NCBI RefSeq assembly: GCF_015143595.1
Contig: NZ_WYEU01000002.1
Coordinates: forward strand, 124,001-188,000
Direction of reading: 5' to 3'
Length of the DNA: 64,000 bases
Origin: Sneathiella sp. P13V-1
GTDB lineage: Bacteria > Pseudomonadota > Alphaproteobacteria > Sneathiellales > Sneathiellaceae
Positions 1 through 13,855 of the stretch are shown here, piece after piece. A model generated the notes under the pieces. The model was given only the letters and a program-made list of their open reading frames with translations, made no database searches and had not been told where the DNA came from. The translations under genes and the position numbers were made by a program. Each line of letters opens with the position of its first letter. Position 1 is the stretch's first letter.

Positions 1-1
1 G

Positions 2-205
2 GAATTTGATAACGGCGTAAAAGTGCTTCTTCCCGAGGAGGGGACGGTTGCCGCCTGGACGCAATTGCATGAATTGCAGCAATCGCGAAAAATTCTGAAT
101 AAAGGTGTACTCGCGATTGATCTCAGGGCATCTGACCGGATGTTTGTCCGCCTTCGTGAAGGGGACGCTGAATTTTTGAGAACTGCGGATAGCGGAAGTA
201 GCTAA
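2..205 (+). CDS. ftsQ: Cell division protein FtsQ, C-terminal end (partial)
   Basis: Only the last 67 codons are present; the gene begins before the window. The frame reads through from base 2 to a TAG at 203-205. The closing segment (LAIDLRASDRMFVRL) has the look of the end of the FtsQ periplasmic beta domain, and the gene lies 35 bases upstream of ftsA, the normal dcw order. FtsQ is a single-pass inner-membrane protein that bridges early and late divisome proteins. The identification rests mainly on position plus this short match. Confidence 0.85.
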   Translation, partial: EFDNGVKVLLPEEGTVAAWTQLHELQQSRKILNKGVLAIDLRASDRMFVRLREGDAEFLRTADSGSS

Positions 206-240
206 GTAGAAAACGGCTATAGAGAAGGTAATTTAAGGAA

Positions 241-1482
241 ATGGCCACAGGACGTAACGGACCTATTGCAGCGCTGGATGTGGGAACAACCAAAATTGGT
301 TGTTTTGTAGCTGTGGAAGAAACCGGTGGTTTGCGCATCAAGGGCGTTGGGCATCAGGTCGCTCGCGGGATGCGGGCGGGGTCTATTACAAATATGGAAA
401 TGGCCGAGGATTCCATTCGCTCCGCCGTTGATGCTGCTGAGCGTATGGCCGGAGAGACTATTCGTGAAGTCTATGTCAGTGTGACAGCTGGGCAACCAGC
501 ATCGCAAACTGTTGAAGTCGAAATGTCCATTGGGGGACAGGAAATTGGCGACAAGGATCTAATTAAAACCCTGAAAGAAGCGCAAACCGGATATAAACCT
601 GAAAACCGGACTGTTATTCATGCGTTGCCTGTTGGGTACAATGTTGATGGCAATAAAGGGATCAGGGATCCGCGGGGCATGTTTGGCGATCAATTCGGGG
701 TCAGCATGCACATGGTTTCAGTCTTGAACAATCATGTTCGGAACCTCACCACTTGTGTTGAGCGATGCCATCTTGGTGTGGCGGGGCTTGTATCTGCCCC
801 CTATGCAGCAGGACTTGCCTCGCTGGTTCAGGATGAAATGGACCTTGGCGTGACCGTTATTGATCTTGGGGGCGGTTCAACCTCATTTGCAGTCTTCTAT
901 GACGGTGAGATGGTTTACAACGAGACAATTCCAGTTGGCGGTACCCATGTCAGCAATGATATTGCAAGAGGATTGTCAACGACACTTGCCAATGCTGAAC
1001 GTATGAAGACTCTCTATGGTAGTGCGCTCGTTAGTTCATCAGATGAAAAAGAGATCATTGATGTCCCCTTGATTGGGGAGGCAGAACACCATGTTGCCAA
1101 CCATGTTCCGCGCTCGATGCTGGTTGGTATTATCCGCCCAAGAATAGAGGAAATACTGGAAATTGTCCGTGATCGATTGCTTGCGTCGGGCTTTGCAAAA
1201 GTAGCCGGAAGGCGTGCAGTAATCGTTGGCGGGGCTTCTCAACTGGCAGGCGTACAGGAGCTTGCCGGACGTATCCTGGACAAGCAAGTTCGGATCGGTA
1301 AACCAATACGAGTAAAATCTCTTCCTGATGCTACCGAAGGCCCCGCCTTCGCTGTAGCCGCGGGGTTATTGTCCTTTGCGGTCAAAGAAAATTTCAATGA
1401 GCAGCTGAGCGGCAATTTATTAGAGAAAACCCCGAAAAATCGGCTTTTACGAATCGGAAACTGGTTCAAAGAGAACTTTTAG
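241..1482 (+). CDS. ftsA: Cell division protein FtsA
   Basis: Actin-like ATPase that tethers FtsZ filaments to the inner membrane and recruits later division proteins. The 413-residue product has the usual family length. The phosphate-1 motif is at residues 11-24 (ALDVGTTKIGCFVA), a second nucleotide-binding segment is near 203-217 (IDLGGGSTSFAVF), and a third is near 326 (VIVGGASQLAGV). The C-terminus ends in a basic, aromatic helix (RIGNWFKENF), as expected of the membrane-targeting sequence. An AAGGA ribosome site precedes the ATG. It sits between ftsQ and ftsZ, probably in one operon. Confidence 0.97.
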   Translation: MATGRNGPIAALDVGTTKIGCFVAVEETGGLRIKGVGHQVARGMRAGSITNMEMAEDSIRSAVDAAERMAGETIREVYVSVTAGQPASQTVEVEMSIGGQEIGDKDLIKTLKEAQTGYKPENRTVIHALPVGYNVDGNKGIRDPRGMFGDQFGVSMHMVSVLNNHVRNLTTCVERCHLGVAGLVSAPYAAGLASLVQDEMDLGVTVIDLGGGSTSFAVFYDGEMVYNETIPVGGTHVSNDIARGLSTTLANAERMKTLYGSALVSSSDEKEIIDVPLIGEAEHHVANHVPRSMLVGIIRPRIEEILEIVRDRLLASGFAKVAGRRAVIVGGASQLAGVQELAGRILDKQVRIGKPIRVKSLPDATEGPAFAVAAGLLSFAVKENFNEQLSGNLLEKTPKNRLLRIGNWFKENF

Positions 1483-1484
1483 CG

Positions 1485-1509
1485 GATAAAAAAATCTAAT
1501 TTTTTTATC
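1485..1509. repeat. Perfect AT-rich 11-bp inverted repeat between ftsA and ftsZ
   Basis: Arms 1485-1495 (GATAAAAAAAT) and 1499-1509 (ATTTTTTTATC) are exact reverse complements with a 3-base spacer, starting two bases after the ftsA stop. A hairpin would be all A/U apart from one end pair, so it is weak as an intrinsic terminator. A DNA-level protein site or a partial attenuator between ftsA and ftsZ is equally possible. Confidence 0.55.
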
Positions 1510-1589
1510 TATATGTAATAAGAAGGGTTCCATTACATACAATATTTGGTATTGTTGGTGTAGCCTGCGTTTTTTAGGAGGGACGTGCT

Positions 1590-3296
1590 GTGGGGATTAA
1601 TTTATCAGTACCAGACCAAACTGAGCTTAAGCCTAAAATCCTTGTATTAGGAGTAGGCGGAGCCGGTGGGAATGCCGTAAACAACATGATCCGCTCCGAA
1701 CTACAAGGGGTTGAATTTGTTGTGGCCAATACGGATGCGCAAGCGCTGAAGCAAAATTTGGCCGAGTCCCGAATTCAACTAGGAGCTGAACTGACTGAAG
1801 GGTTGGGCGCAGGATCCAAGCCACATATCGGTGCGAATGCTGCGGAAGAAGCGGCCGAAGAAATCAACGCCCACATGAAAGGCGTTCATATGTGTTTCAT
1901 CACCGCCGGCATGGGCGGTGGGACGGGAACCGGTGCTGCCCCAATCGTTGCCAAGGCTGCGAAGGAGCAAGGTATCCTCACTGTTGGTGTTGTAACCAAA
2001 CCCTTCCAGTTCGAAGGCAATCACCGTATGCGGATTGCCGAAGCTGGAATTGAAGAGCTGCAGAAATATGTAGACACACTGATTATCATCCCCAATCAGA
2101 ACCTGTTCCGTATCGCCAACGAAAAAACCACGTTCGCTGATGCCTTTAACATGGCTGATGATGTGCTGCATTCTGGTGTTCGTGGCGTAACTGACTTGAT
2201 GGTTATGCCAGGCCTGATCAACCTTGATTTCGCTGACGTTAATACGGTGATGAGCGAAATGGGTAAGGCTATGATGGGCACTGGCGAGGCTTCTGGCGAA
2301 AATCGCGCTATTGAAGCTGCCGAAGCGGCGATTTCAAATCCACTTCTTGACGATGTTTCCATGAAAGGGGCGCGTGGTGTTTTGATTAACATCACCGGCG
2401 GAATGGATTTGACACTTTATGAATTGGATGAAGCTGCCAATAGAATTCGTAGTGAGGTTGATCCGGAAGCTAATATTATTGTTGGTTCCACATTTAATAC
2501 CGAAATGGAAGGCACCATGCGTGTGTCCGTAGTTGCCACGGGTATTGGCGCGGGCGAAGCCCTGCAGCCGGTCGCACCAAATGTAACCGCACTTCACAAA
2601 CCAACGGCTTCTGTAAATCCAAATGTCGGGTATGGTTTTGGTCGTTCGGAAACTTCTTCACCGGTTGCTGATATCAGCGCTGCTGGCCTTACAAGTTTTG
2701 GTGCCACAACTCCGGATGCACCGGCTCATCCTTTGATGAACGCTTCTGAGGCGTCTGATAATGGCGGGATCAATATTGTAGGAACAACTGAGAGCCTGAC
2801 GAGTGAAAGCAATCTCGCACGGGAGGTCGAGCCGGACCTACTGTCCGACATTGAAGATGTGTTGGAAGAAAGCTCACAAATTCAGGCAGAGAGTTCCGAT
2901 ACTCAGGACGTCTTTAAGGCACCTCCAGCGATGAAGGTCGAGCGTCAAGCTGAGGAGCGTATCAATCCTGTTGCGCGGCAAAGTGCAGAGGAAGCGGCAC
3001 AGCCTAAGAAGAAACGCAAAGGTCCTAGCCTTTTTGAACGGATGACTGGTGTGGGTCGATTGAGCCGCAAAGTGGAAGCTGAGCGCAAAGAAGCAGGAAT
3101 GGAGCAGCCTACCGTTCGCAAAGAGCCAAGTGCGCCTATTAGCAAACCTGCGGCATCTGCTACTGAGGCTCCGAAGCGGGAAACTCCAGTTCAGAAAGAA
3201 GAAGCATTGACACCTCCCTCTGTTAAAGTGGAGACCAAATCGGAAGATGAGGATCTGTTGGATATTCCTGCATTCCTTCGTCGTCAGGCTAACTGA
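1590..3296 (+). CDS. ftsZ: Cell division protein FtsZ
   Basis: Tubulin-like GTPase that forms the Z ring. It begins with GTG behind a strong AGGAGG-like site (1577-1583). N-terminal GTP-binding glycines are at about residues 21-34 ([14 protein letters not shown]), the tubulin signature at about 104-118 ([15 protein letters not shown]), and the T7 loop NLDFADV at about 211-217. Residues from about 320 to 550 form a long, low-complexity linker rich in Pro, Ser, Glu and Ala. The C-terminal peptide [11 protein letters not shown] (about 556-566) is the docking site for FtsA and other partners. At 568 residues it is long, as often seen in alphaproteobacteria because of the linker. Confidence 0.98.
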   Translation: MGINLSVPDQTELKPKILVLGVGGAGGNAVNNMIRSELQGVEFVVANTDAQALKQNLAESRIQLGAELTEGLGAGSKPHIGANAAEEAAEEINAHMKGVHMCFITAGMGGGTGTGAAPIVAKAAKEQGILTVGVVTKPFQFEGNHRMRIAEAGIEELQKYVDTLIIIPNQNLFRIANEKTTFADAFNMADDVLHSGVRGVTDLMVMPGLINLDFADVNTVMSEMGKAMMGTGEASGENRAIEAAEAAISNPLLDDVSMKGARGVLINITGGMDLTLYELDEAANRIRSEVDPEANIIVGSTFNTEMEGTMRVSVVATGIGAGEALQPVAPNVTALHKPTASVNPNVGYGFGRSETSSPVADISAAGLTSFGATTPDAPAHPLMNASEASDNGGINIVGTTESLTSESNLAREVEPDLLSDIEDVLEESSQIQAESSDTQDVFKAPPAMKVERQAEERINPVARQSAEEAAQPKKKRKGPSLFERMTGVGRLSRKVEAERKEAGMEQPTVRKEPSAPISKPAASATEAPKRETPVQKEEALTPPSVKVETKSEDEDLLDIPAFLRRQAN

Positions 3297-3314
3297 TCCA
3301 GAGCGAATATTATT

Positions 3315-3347
3315 AAAGGGGGGCGCTGTAAGGCGCCTCTTTTTTTT
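3315..3347 (+). terminator. Rho-independent terminator after ftsZ
   Basis: A GC-rich stem (GGGGCGC with GCGCCTC, one G-U pair) around a short loop is followed directly by a run of eight T residues. It lies about 20 bases past the ftsZ stop and separates the fts genes from lpxC. Confidence 0.85.
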
Positions 3348-3489
3348 ATGGATAATGTTGAGTGGCCAACAAATTTTAACCTTTGTTTCATTATAGAAAT
3401 AATTGGTAACAAAAGGTGATTTGTCTTCTCAAAGGGTAATCTATACACATAAAGTCACAGAAAACTGTCAAGCAGGTAAGTGACTTAAC

Positions 3490-4425
3490 ATGATGACATA
3501 TCAGAAAACACTTCGGAATAGCATTAGCTGTACAGGCGTTGGGGTGCACGGTGGTCAGGTTGTAAATATGACCTTGAAACCAGCCTCTGTAGGTACTGGT
3601 GTTATGTTCCGCCGAACTGATGTCGCTCCTGAAGTGGCGAATATTCCTGCCCGCTTTAACACTGTTACAGAACTTGTCATGTGTACAACAATCGCAAATG
3701 AAGCCGGCGTCAAGGTTGCAACCATTGAACATTTGATGGCTGCTCTGTCCGGAAGTGGTGTTGATAATGTTATTGTTGAACTTGATGGGCCTGAAGTGCC
3801 TGTTATGGACGGCTCCTCCGCACCCTTTATTTTCCTTATTGAATGCGCGGATGTTGTCGAACAGGATCAGCCGCGTCAGTACATCAAGATCTTGAAAGAG
3901 GTAGAGGTTCGCGAAGGGGATGCCGTTGCAACCCTGACACCTGCTGACAATGTATCTATCTCGTTTGAAATTGATTTTGATAATAAGCGCATTGGTCAAC
4001 AACAATGCCGCTTTAATATGAGAAACGGCACTTTCAAGAAAGAGCTGTCCCGTGCACGGACTTTCGGTTTCTTGAGCGAATTGGAGCAACTCAAAGCGAT
4101 GGGTCTTGCAAAAGGTGGCTCGCTTGAAAATGCGATTGTGCTGAGCGGTGAAGATGTGCTGAACGAAGAAGGTCTTCGCTACGATGATGAGTTCGTTCGC
4201 CATAAAGCATTGGATGCCGTGGGAGATCTTTATCTCGCCGGTGCGCCAATTATTGGTGAATTTAACGGTTATCGCTCCGGTCATGCGCTAAACAACAAAC
4301 TGCTGCATGCTGTGCTTGAGGATAAAGATGCATGGTGCCTGACGACAGAGGCGCCGTTGCGTAATTCTCAGGTTGGCGGTGCCTACTGGCCGGAACAGAA
4401 AGCCGCGGCACCTGCGATGGCATGA
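3490..4425 (+). CDS. lpxC: UDP-3-O-acyl-N-acetylglucosamine deacetylase LpxC
   Basis: Zinc-dependent deacetylase catalysing the committed step of lipid A synthesis in the cytoplasm. The 311-residue product has the family length. It carries the TIEHLMAAL motif (zinc/catalytic E80 and H81), H238 and D242 in RHKALDAVGDLYLAG, and the general acid/base H265 in YRSGHALNN. Two ATG codons occur in tandem (3490 and 3493), and either may be the start. It is flanked by terminators on both sides, so it is probably a single-gene unit. Its position after ftsZ matches the conserved dcw order. Confidence 0.97.
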   Translation: MMTYQKTLRNSISCTGVGVHGGQVVNMTLKPASVGTGVMFRRTDVAPEVANIPARFNTVTELVMCTTIANEAGVKVATIEHLMAALSGSGVDNVIVELDGPEVPVMDGSSAPFIFLIECADVVEQDQPRQYIKILKEVEVREGDAVATLTPADNVSISFEIDFDNKRIGQQQCRFNMRNGTFKKELSRARTFGFLSELEQLKAMGLAKGGSLENAIVLSGEDVLNEEGLRYDDEFVRHKALDAVGDLYLAGAPIIGEFNGYRSGHALNNKLLHAVLEDKDAWCLTTEAPLRNSQVGGAYWPEQKAAAPAMA

Positions 4426-4443
4426 GCCTTCAAATAATTCAAT

Positions 4444-4476
4444 AAAAAAGGCACGGTGTAATCCGTGCCTTTTTTT
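4444..4476 (+). terminator. Terminator after lpxC
   Basis: Stem GGCACGG/CCGTGCC with a six-base loop, flanked by A6 upstream and T7 downstream. The symmetric A/T flanks let it work for both lpxC (plus) and the convergent regulator gene (minus). Confidence 0.9.
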
Positions 4477-4492
4477 GTGCGCTTAAGGGGTG

Positions 4493-4879
4493 TTACGCAG
4501 TTTTCCGTTTTCTTTCGCGTCCAGCCAGACTTTTGATTAGGCCACTTACAGCGGAGCGAACAGCAGGTTCGTCAATTTCACTGTAATTGCGGACCAGTTC
4601 GATGGTTGAGCGGTTCTTGCCGCCATGTTCCATTGGAGAGCTTGATGTGAGGGGCTCTAGCTGATCAAAGAAATAAGAAACATCTACTTCAAGTCGTTGT
4701 GCGATTTCATACAGACGACCTGCACTTACACGGTTGGCGCCAGTTTCATATTTCTGTACCTGCTGGTAAGAAATTTCAAGGGCTTGAGCCAGATGTTCCT
4801 GTGTAAGGCCCATCATCGTACGTCTCTCTCTGATGCGTTCACCGACGTGATCATCAACCCGTTTGGCGAGTTTACTCAT
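4493..4879 (-). CDS. XRE-family helix-turn-helix transcriptional regulator
   Basis: A 128-residue DNA-binding protein. The XRE/Cro-C1 helix-turn-helix spans about residues 10-66 (IRERRTMMGLTQEHLAQAL, then SYQQVQKYETGANRVSAGRL), followed by DVSYFFDQL. This is the common architecture of small alphaproteobacterial XRE regulators. The ATG at 4879 is preferred because an AAAGGT site lies just upstream and homologous proteins begin close to this point; the reading frame stays open for 18 more codons upstream. The C-terminus is basic (GRERKRKTA). The target genes are not evident. Confidence 0.85.
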   Translation of the reverse strand: MSKLAKRVDDHVGERIRERRTMMGLTQEHLAQALEISYQQVQKYETGANRVSAGRLYEIAQRLEVDVSYFFDQLEPLTSSSPMEHGGKNRSTIELVRNYSEIDEPAVRSAVSGLIKSLAGRERKRKTA

Positions 4880-5253
4880 TAGCTGGTACCTTTCTATTTT
4901 ACTGAGGGCTCTGGAAAGCCCATAACAACACATTACTCTAGATATAGGGGTAGGAGGTCAGCGCTAACTAAAGCACCAAGCGGAATCTTCACGTGGAAGT
5001 TGGTGGTTTAATTCTCGTTTCCCTCGTGTGGATCGTAACACATCTTTAGATAAAAAGGAATGCTCTTAAATACATCTTATGATTAATCCTTATATATTAA
5101 ATACTTAGGGTGAAGCGTTATATGCAATTTTAGCTAAATAATGAAATAATTGTGAAAAAGGTTCATCATACAAATATCTTGTAACAGCGCTTTTCAAGTG
5201 CGGGTTCATTGGATAAAATGCCTGAAAATAACCGCTTTGCCTTGGTAGGAAAA
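4880..5253. other. AT-rich intergenic region between the XRE gene and bamD
   Basis: This 374-base stretch separates two divergent genes and should hold both promoters. It is AT-rich, especially 5060-5160. I found no convincing -35/-10 pair, tRNA, terminator or perfect CtrA box; several isolated TTAA tetramers are wrongly spaced. Confidence 0.4.
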
Positions 5254-6084
5254 ATGCCGCTCCGGAAACTTAAAAATACAGTGCGTTTAGTCGCCATCCC
5301 CTTGTTATTCAGCGGGTTTCTAGCTGCCTGTAGTAGCGATGACGCGGTTGAAGACTATCAGGAAGAAGCTGTGCAAGTGCTCTATAACAGGGCTCTTGTC
5401 CAACTTAATAATGAAGATTATTTGCTTGCGGCACGCAGCTTTGATGAAGTGGAGCGTCAGCATCCATATTCTGTGTGGTCCACCAAGGCGCAATTGATGT
5501 CCTCTTTCGCCTACTATCAAAGCAATAAATATGATCAGGCAATCCTTGCGGCGGATCGTTTTATCGAATTGCATCCGGGAAATAAGGATGTTCCCTATGC
5601 TTATTACCTGATTGCGATTTCCTATTATGAACAAATCACTGGTGTAGGGCGCGATCAGAAAGTGACACGGCAAGCGTTGGAAGCCTTGCAGAAAGTGGTG
5701 CGCCGTTTTCCAAATACGGAATATGCCCGCGATGCCCGGTTGAAAATTGATCTGACACGGGATCATTTGGCTGGCAAGGAAATGGAAATTGGACGCTATT
5801 ATCTAAACTCCAAGCAATATGTCGCAGCTATCAATCGCTTTAGGCAGGTCATTGAACGTTTTCAGACAACGACCCATGTGCCGGAAGCCCTGCACCGTTT
5901 GACAGAAGCCTATTTGGCCCTTGGTGTGACCGATGAGGCGCAAAACGCGGCGGCTGTTCTTGGCTATAACTTTCCGGGAAGTGAATGGTATCAGGATTCC
6001 TATGCGCTGCTTGACGATAATTATCTAAAGCCTGAAGTGGACGAAGATTCCTGGCTGGTGAAAACCTGGAAAAAAGTTTTCTAG
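5254..6084 (+). CDS. bamD: Outer membrane protein assembly lipoprotein BamD (YfiO/ComL)
   Basis: Lipoprotein of the BAM complex that inserts beta-barrel proteins into the outer membrane. The preferred ATG gives a textbook lipoprotein signal (basic MPLRKLK, hydrophobic core, lipobox LAAC with Cys26). Upstream in-frame starts exist at 5218 (ATG) and 5209 (TTG). The rest is alpha-helical TPR-like repeats (YNRALVQLNNEDYLLAARSF, then YDQAILAADRFIELHPGNKD), characteristic of the YfiO family. The length is usual for the family. It is 13 bases from recN, a common alphaproteobacterial arrangement. Confidence 0.93.
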   Translation: MPLRKLKNTVRLVAIPLLFSGFLAACSSDDAVEDYQEEAVQVLYNRALVQLNNEDYLLAARSFDEVERQHPYSVWSTKAQLMSSFAYYQSNKYDQAILAADRFIELHPGNKDVPYAYYLIAISYYEQITGVGRDQKVTRQALEALQKVVRRFPNTEYARDARLKIDLTRDHLAGKEMEIGRYYLNSKQYVAAINRFRQVIERFQTTTHVPEALHRLTEAYLALGVTDEAQNAAAVLGYNFPGSEWYQDSYALLDDNYLKPEVDEDSWLVKTWKKVF

Positions 6085-6097
6085 GTGACATGGGCTG

Positions 6098-11886
<5,789 letters not shown>

Positions 11887-12078
11887 CGGAATTCCCCGTT
11901 ATTTCAAATGGTTGCCCTCCCTATATGACCTATCTTAAAGGTAATTTCAATTGGAGCTATGCATTTTCTGCAATGCACCATTTCCAACTTAGCGGGCAGA
12001 TTTGGCCTCTAAGGCATTGTTTTTTATTGTGTGCGGTGCAATATAAACTTCATCAGGAACAAATGTACGGAGTTCACG

Positions 12079-12366
12079 ATGTTTGCAAGAAATGAGAAAT
12101 ACGGAAAAGCCCTTCACCTGCCATATGGTTTTGAAGCCATCAATGCGGAAAAGAAGAATACGGCTGAGAAGACGACATTTTTCATGAAGCTCATGTCGTA
12201 CTTCCTACCAGCGAGTGAGGTTCAGTCCATTGTGGATGTGAACCAGCAGCTGGAACTGAATCTGGATCGAGGATTTCTCAATCAGGCAGTTACCAGCGAA
12301 CTAAGAAACCATGATTCAGCCGCAAACCAGAATGACGGTTTGGTGACTGAAGAGAAAATTGCTTAA
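12079..12366 (+). CDS. Small protein of unknown function upstream of the DUF1127 gene
   Basis: A 95-residue product I do not recognise. The ATG at 12079 has a good CGGAG site six bases upstream. It is mixed charged and has no signal peptide. One amphipathic stretch, FFMKLMSYFLPASEVQSIV, is followed by an acidic, Asn/Asp-rich tail. It ends 44 bases before the start of the double-DUF1127 gene on the same strand, so the two may be co-expressed. The good ribosome site and clean spacing support a real gene, while its role is open. Confidence 0.7.
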   Translation: MFARNEKYGKALHLPYGFEAINAEKKNTAEKTTFFMKLMSYFLPASEVQSIVDVNQQLELNLDRGFLNQAVTSELRNHDSAANQNDGLVTEEKIA

Positions 12367-12409
12367 ATCAAGTCAGGCCCGCGTGACCTGCATTGTAGGA
12401 GAACACAAA

Positions 12410-12937
12410 ATGTTCAGCTTTACTGAAAAAGATCTGGATGCCGTTGCCCTGCTGCGGCCTATTACAGCAAACAACAACAAAATTGATATCGAAGGTGCAA
12501 TTGCCAACGCACATCAACTGCGTAGCGCATATTTCACAGCAACCTTCAAAGCAGTTTTTGGTGCAGTTGCTGATCGTTACAAAACATACCGTGCAAATCA
12601 GAATGCAATCGCAACACTGAACGGTATGTCAAACCGTGAACTGGCTGATATGGGCGTGACACGTTCTAACATTCATCACGCAGTACTCGGTGATGTTGTT
12701 GTTCGCCCATCGCTGACAAAGAAACTTTTCCAACTGGTTGTATCTGGTTTTGAAGGTTTCCGTCACTGGCGCAGCCAGAAAAACGGTTATGAGCAACTGA
12801 TGGCTATGGATGCACGTCAGCTGAGCGACATTGGTCTGACACGTGGTGACATTGCAGCCGCTGTAAGTGGTAAAGGCTTACTTGCTAACGACAACTATAC
12901 TGCTGCTAACGACGAAACAGGTCGTAAAGTCAGCTAA
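12410..12937 (+). CDS. Protein with two DUF1127 domains
   Basis: A 175-residue protein with two copies of the DUF1127 (YjiS-like) signature: one near residues 70-88 (LNGMSNRELADMGVTRSNI) and one near 131-149 (LMAMDARQLSDIGLTRGDI). Each is preceded by an aromatic/basic segment (RYKTYRANQNA, then GFRHWRSQKNGYEQ). DUF1127 proteins are normally about 45-70 residues with one copy; some in alphaproteobacteria bind RNA or affect phosphate and stress responses. A strong TAGGAGA site precedes the ATG and a terminator follows the stop. The tandem form suggests a dimer-like single chain, which is inference. Confidence 0.85.
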   Translation: MFSFTEKDLDAVALLRPITANNNKIDIEGAIANAHQLRSAYFTATFKAVFGAVADRYKTYRANQNAIATLNGMSNRELADMGVTRSNIHHAVLGDVVVRPSLTKKLFQLVVSGFEGFRHWRSQKNGYEQLMAMDARQLSDIGLTRGDIAAAVSGKGLLANDNYTAANDETGRKVS

Positions 12938-12961
12938 GTAGATGGTGTATAGTTGATCAGA

Positions 12962-12990
12962 AAAGCCCGGTTTTCACCGGGCTTTTTTTT
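12962..12990 (+). terminator. Terminator after the DUF1127 gene
   Basis: Stem AAGCCCGG/CCGGGCTT around TTTTCA, followed by T8. It lies 24 bases past the stop. The T-run touches the stop codon of the convergent prmA gene. Confidence 0.92.
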
Positions 12991-13855
12991 ATGTTCTCTC
13001 AAGAACAAGTGTATGCCATTGACCCACGGCATATCGACGTTTTAATGCCAGCCCTTGTAGGCGATAAGCATTGCGCACCATCACTTCCTGTTTTCCGAGC
13101 AATCCTGACAGTATAAGTGTTCCATTGACTTGCAGGGCTTTTGAAATTGTAGGTGCCAGGGCAACAAGCGGCCATGCGAGGATATTGGCAACGATCAAAT
13201 CATATGGTGCTTTTTGCGATAGATAATTATCGTTAAGTCCAGTCGCTTCAATAGCGCGAATTAGCGGTAAAAGTTTGTTCTGGCGCGCGTTTTCATAAGT
13301 GACTGTAACGGCATCCGGGTCAATGTCGCTTGCTGTAACCGGACGGCCCCACGCTTTGGCAATCGCGAGCGCCAATACACCGGAGCCACATCCCAAGTCC
13401 AACGCATTCATTATATTTTTGCGTTTGTGCAGATCATCAATTGCGTTGAGGCACCCAAACGTTGTCTCATGAAGGCCTGTCCCAAAGGCACGACCTGCAT
13501 CAATTGTAAGGTCGTGGTAAGAGGTAACCCTGTGTTTCGAGTCATGGGAGCCATGCACGTAAAATCGTCCTGCGGAAACAGGAGGAAGTTGCTTCTGACT
13601 TTCGCTCACCCAGTCTTTTTGCTCCAGCGGTGCAAGGGTATAATTTACATCCTCTGGAAGCTGGTCAACAATCCAGCCGTCTGGTTCTCCATCAAAAAGC
13701 GCATCCATACGCCAGACACTACCATCATCAACCTCCTCGGCCAATGAGGTGGTGAGGGCATGGTCTTCAAACAGCATTTCCAGCATTTGAACTCTATCCA
13801 GACTATCGGATAAAGAAAGTTGCCACAGGTTCGCGGCTTCAGGCGATTTGGACAA
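12989..13855 (-). CDS. prmA: Ribosomal protein L11 methyltransferase PrmA
   Basis: SAM-dependent enzyme that trimethylates ribosomal protein L11. The class I SAM motif is ALDLGCGSGVLALAIA, then ASDIDPDAV, and the PrmA-type catalytic segment NILAWPLVALAP. The N-terminal substrate-recognition domain begins near LWQLSLSD, so a start very close to 13855 is required; the available codon is TTG with GGA six bases upstream. The 5' end overlaps the helicase stop by 17 bases, which indicates coupling with the upstream helicase. The length of 288 residues is typical. Confidence 0.93.
   Translation of the reverse strand: MSKSPEAANLWQLSLSDSLDRVQMLEMLFEDHALTTSLAEEVDDGSVWRMDALFDGEPDGWIVDQLPEDVNYTLAPLEQKDWVSESQKQLPPVSAGRFYVHGSHDSKHRVTSYHDLTIDAGRAFGTGLHETTFGCLNAIDDLHKRKNIMNALDLGCGSGVLALAIAKAWGRPVTASDIDPDAVTVTYENARQNKLLPLIRAIEATGLNDNYLSQKAPYDLIVANILAWPLVALAPTISKALQVNGTLILSGLLGKQEVMVRNAYRLQGLALKRRYAVGQWHTLVLERT

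Noticed and set aside
3391-4284. Long reading frame on the minus strand opposite lpxC (297 codons)
   Set aside because: lpxC is unmistakable on the plus strand with its active-site residues; the antisense product resembles no protein.
5041-5160. TTAA tetramers upstream of bamD as CtrA sites
   Set aside because: The spacings are not seven bases, so they do not match the consensus.
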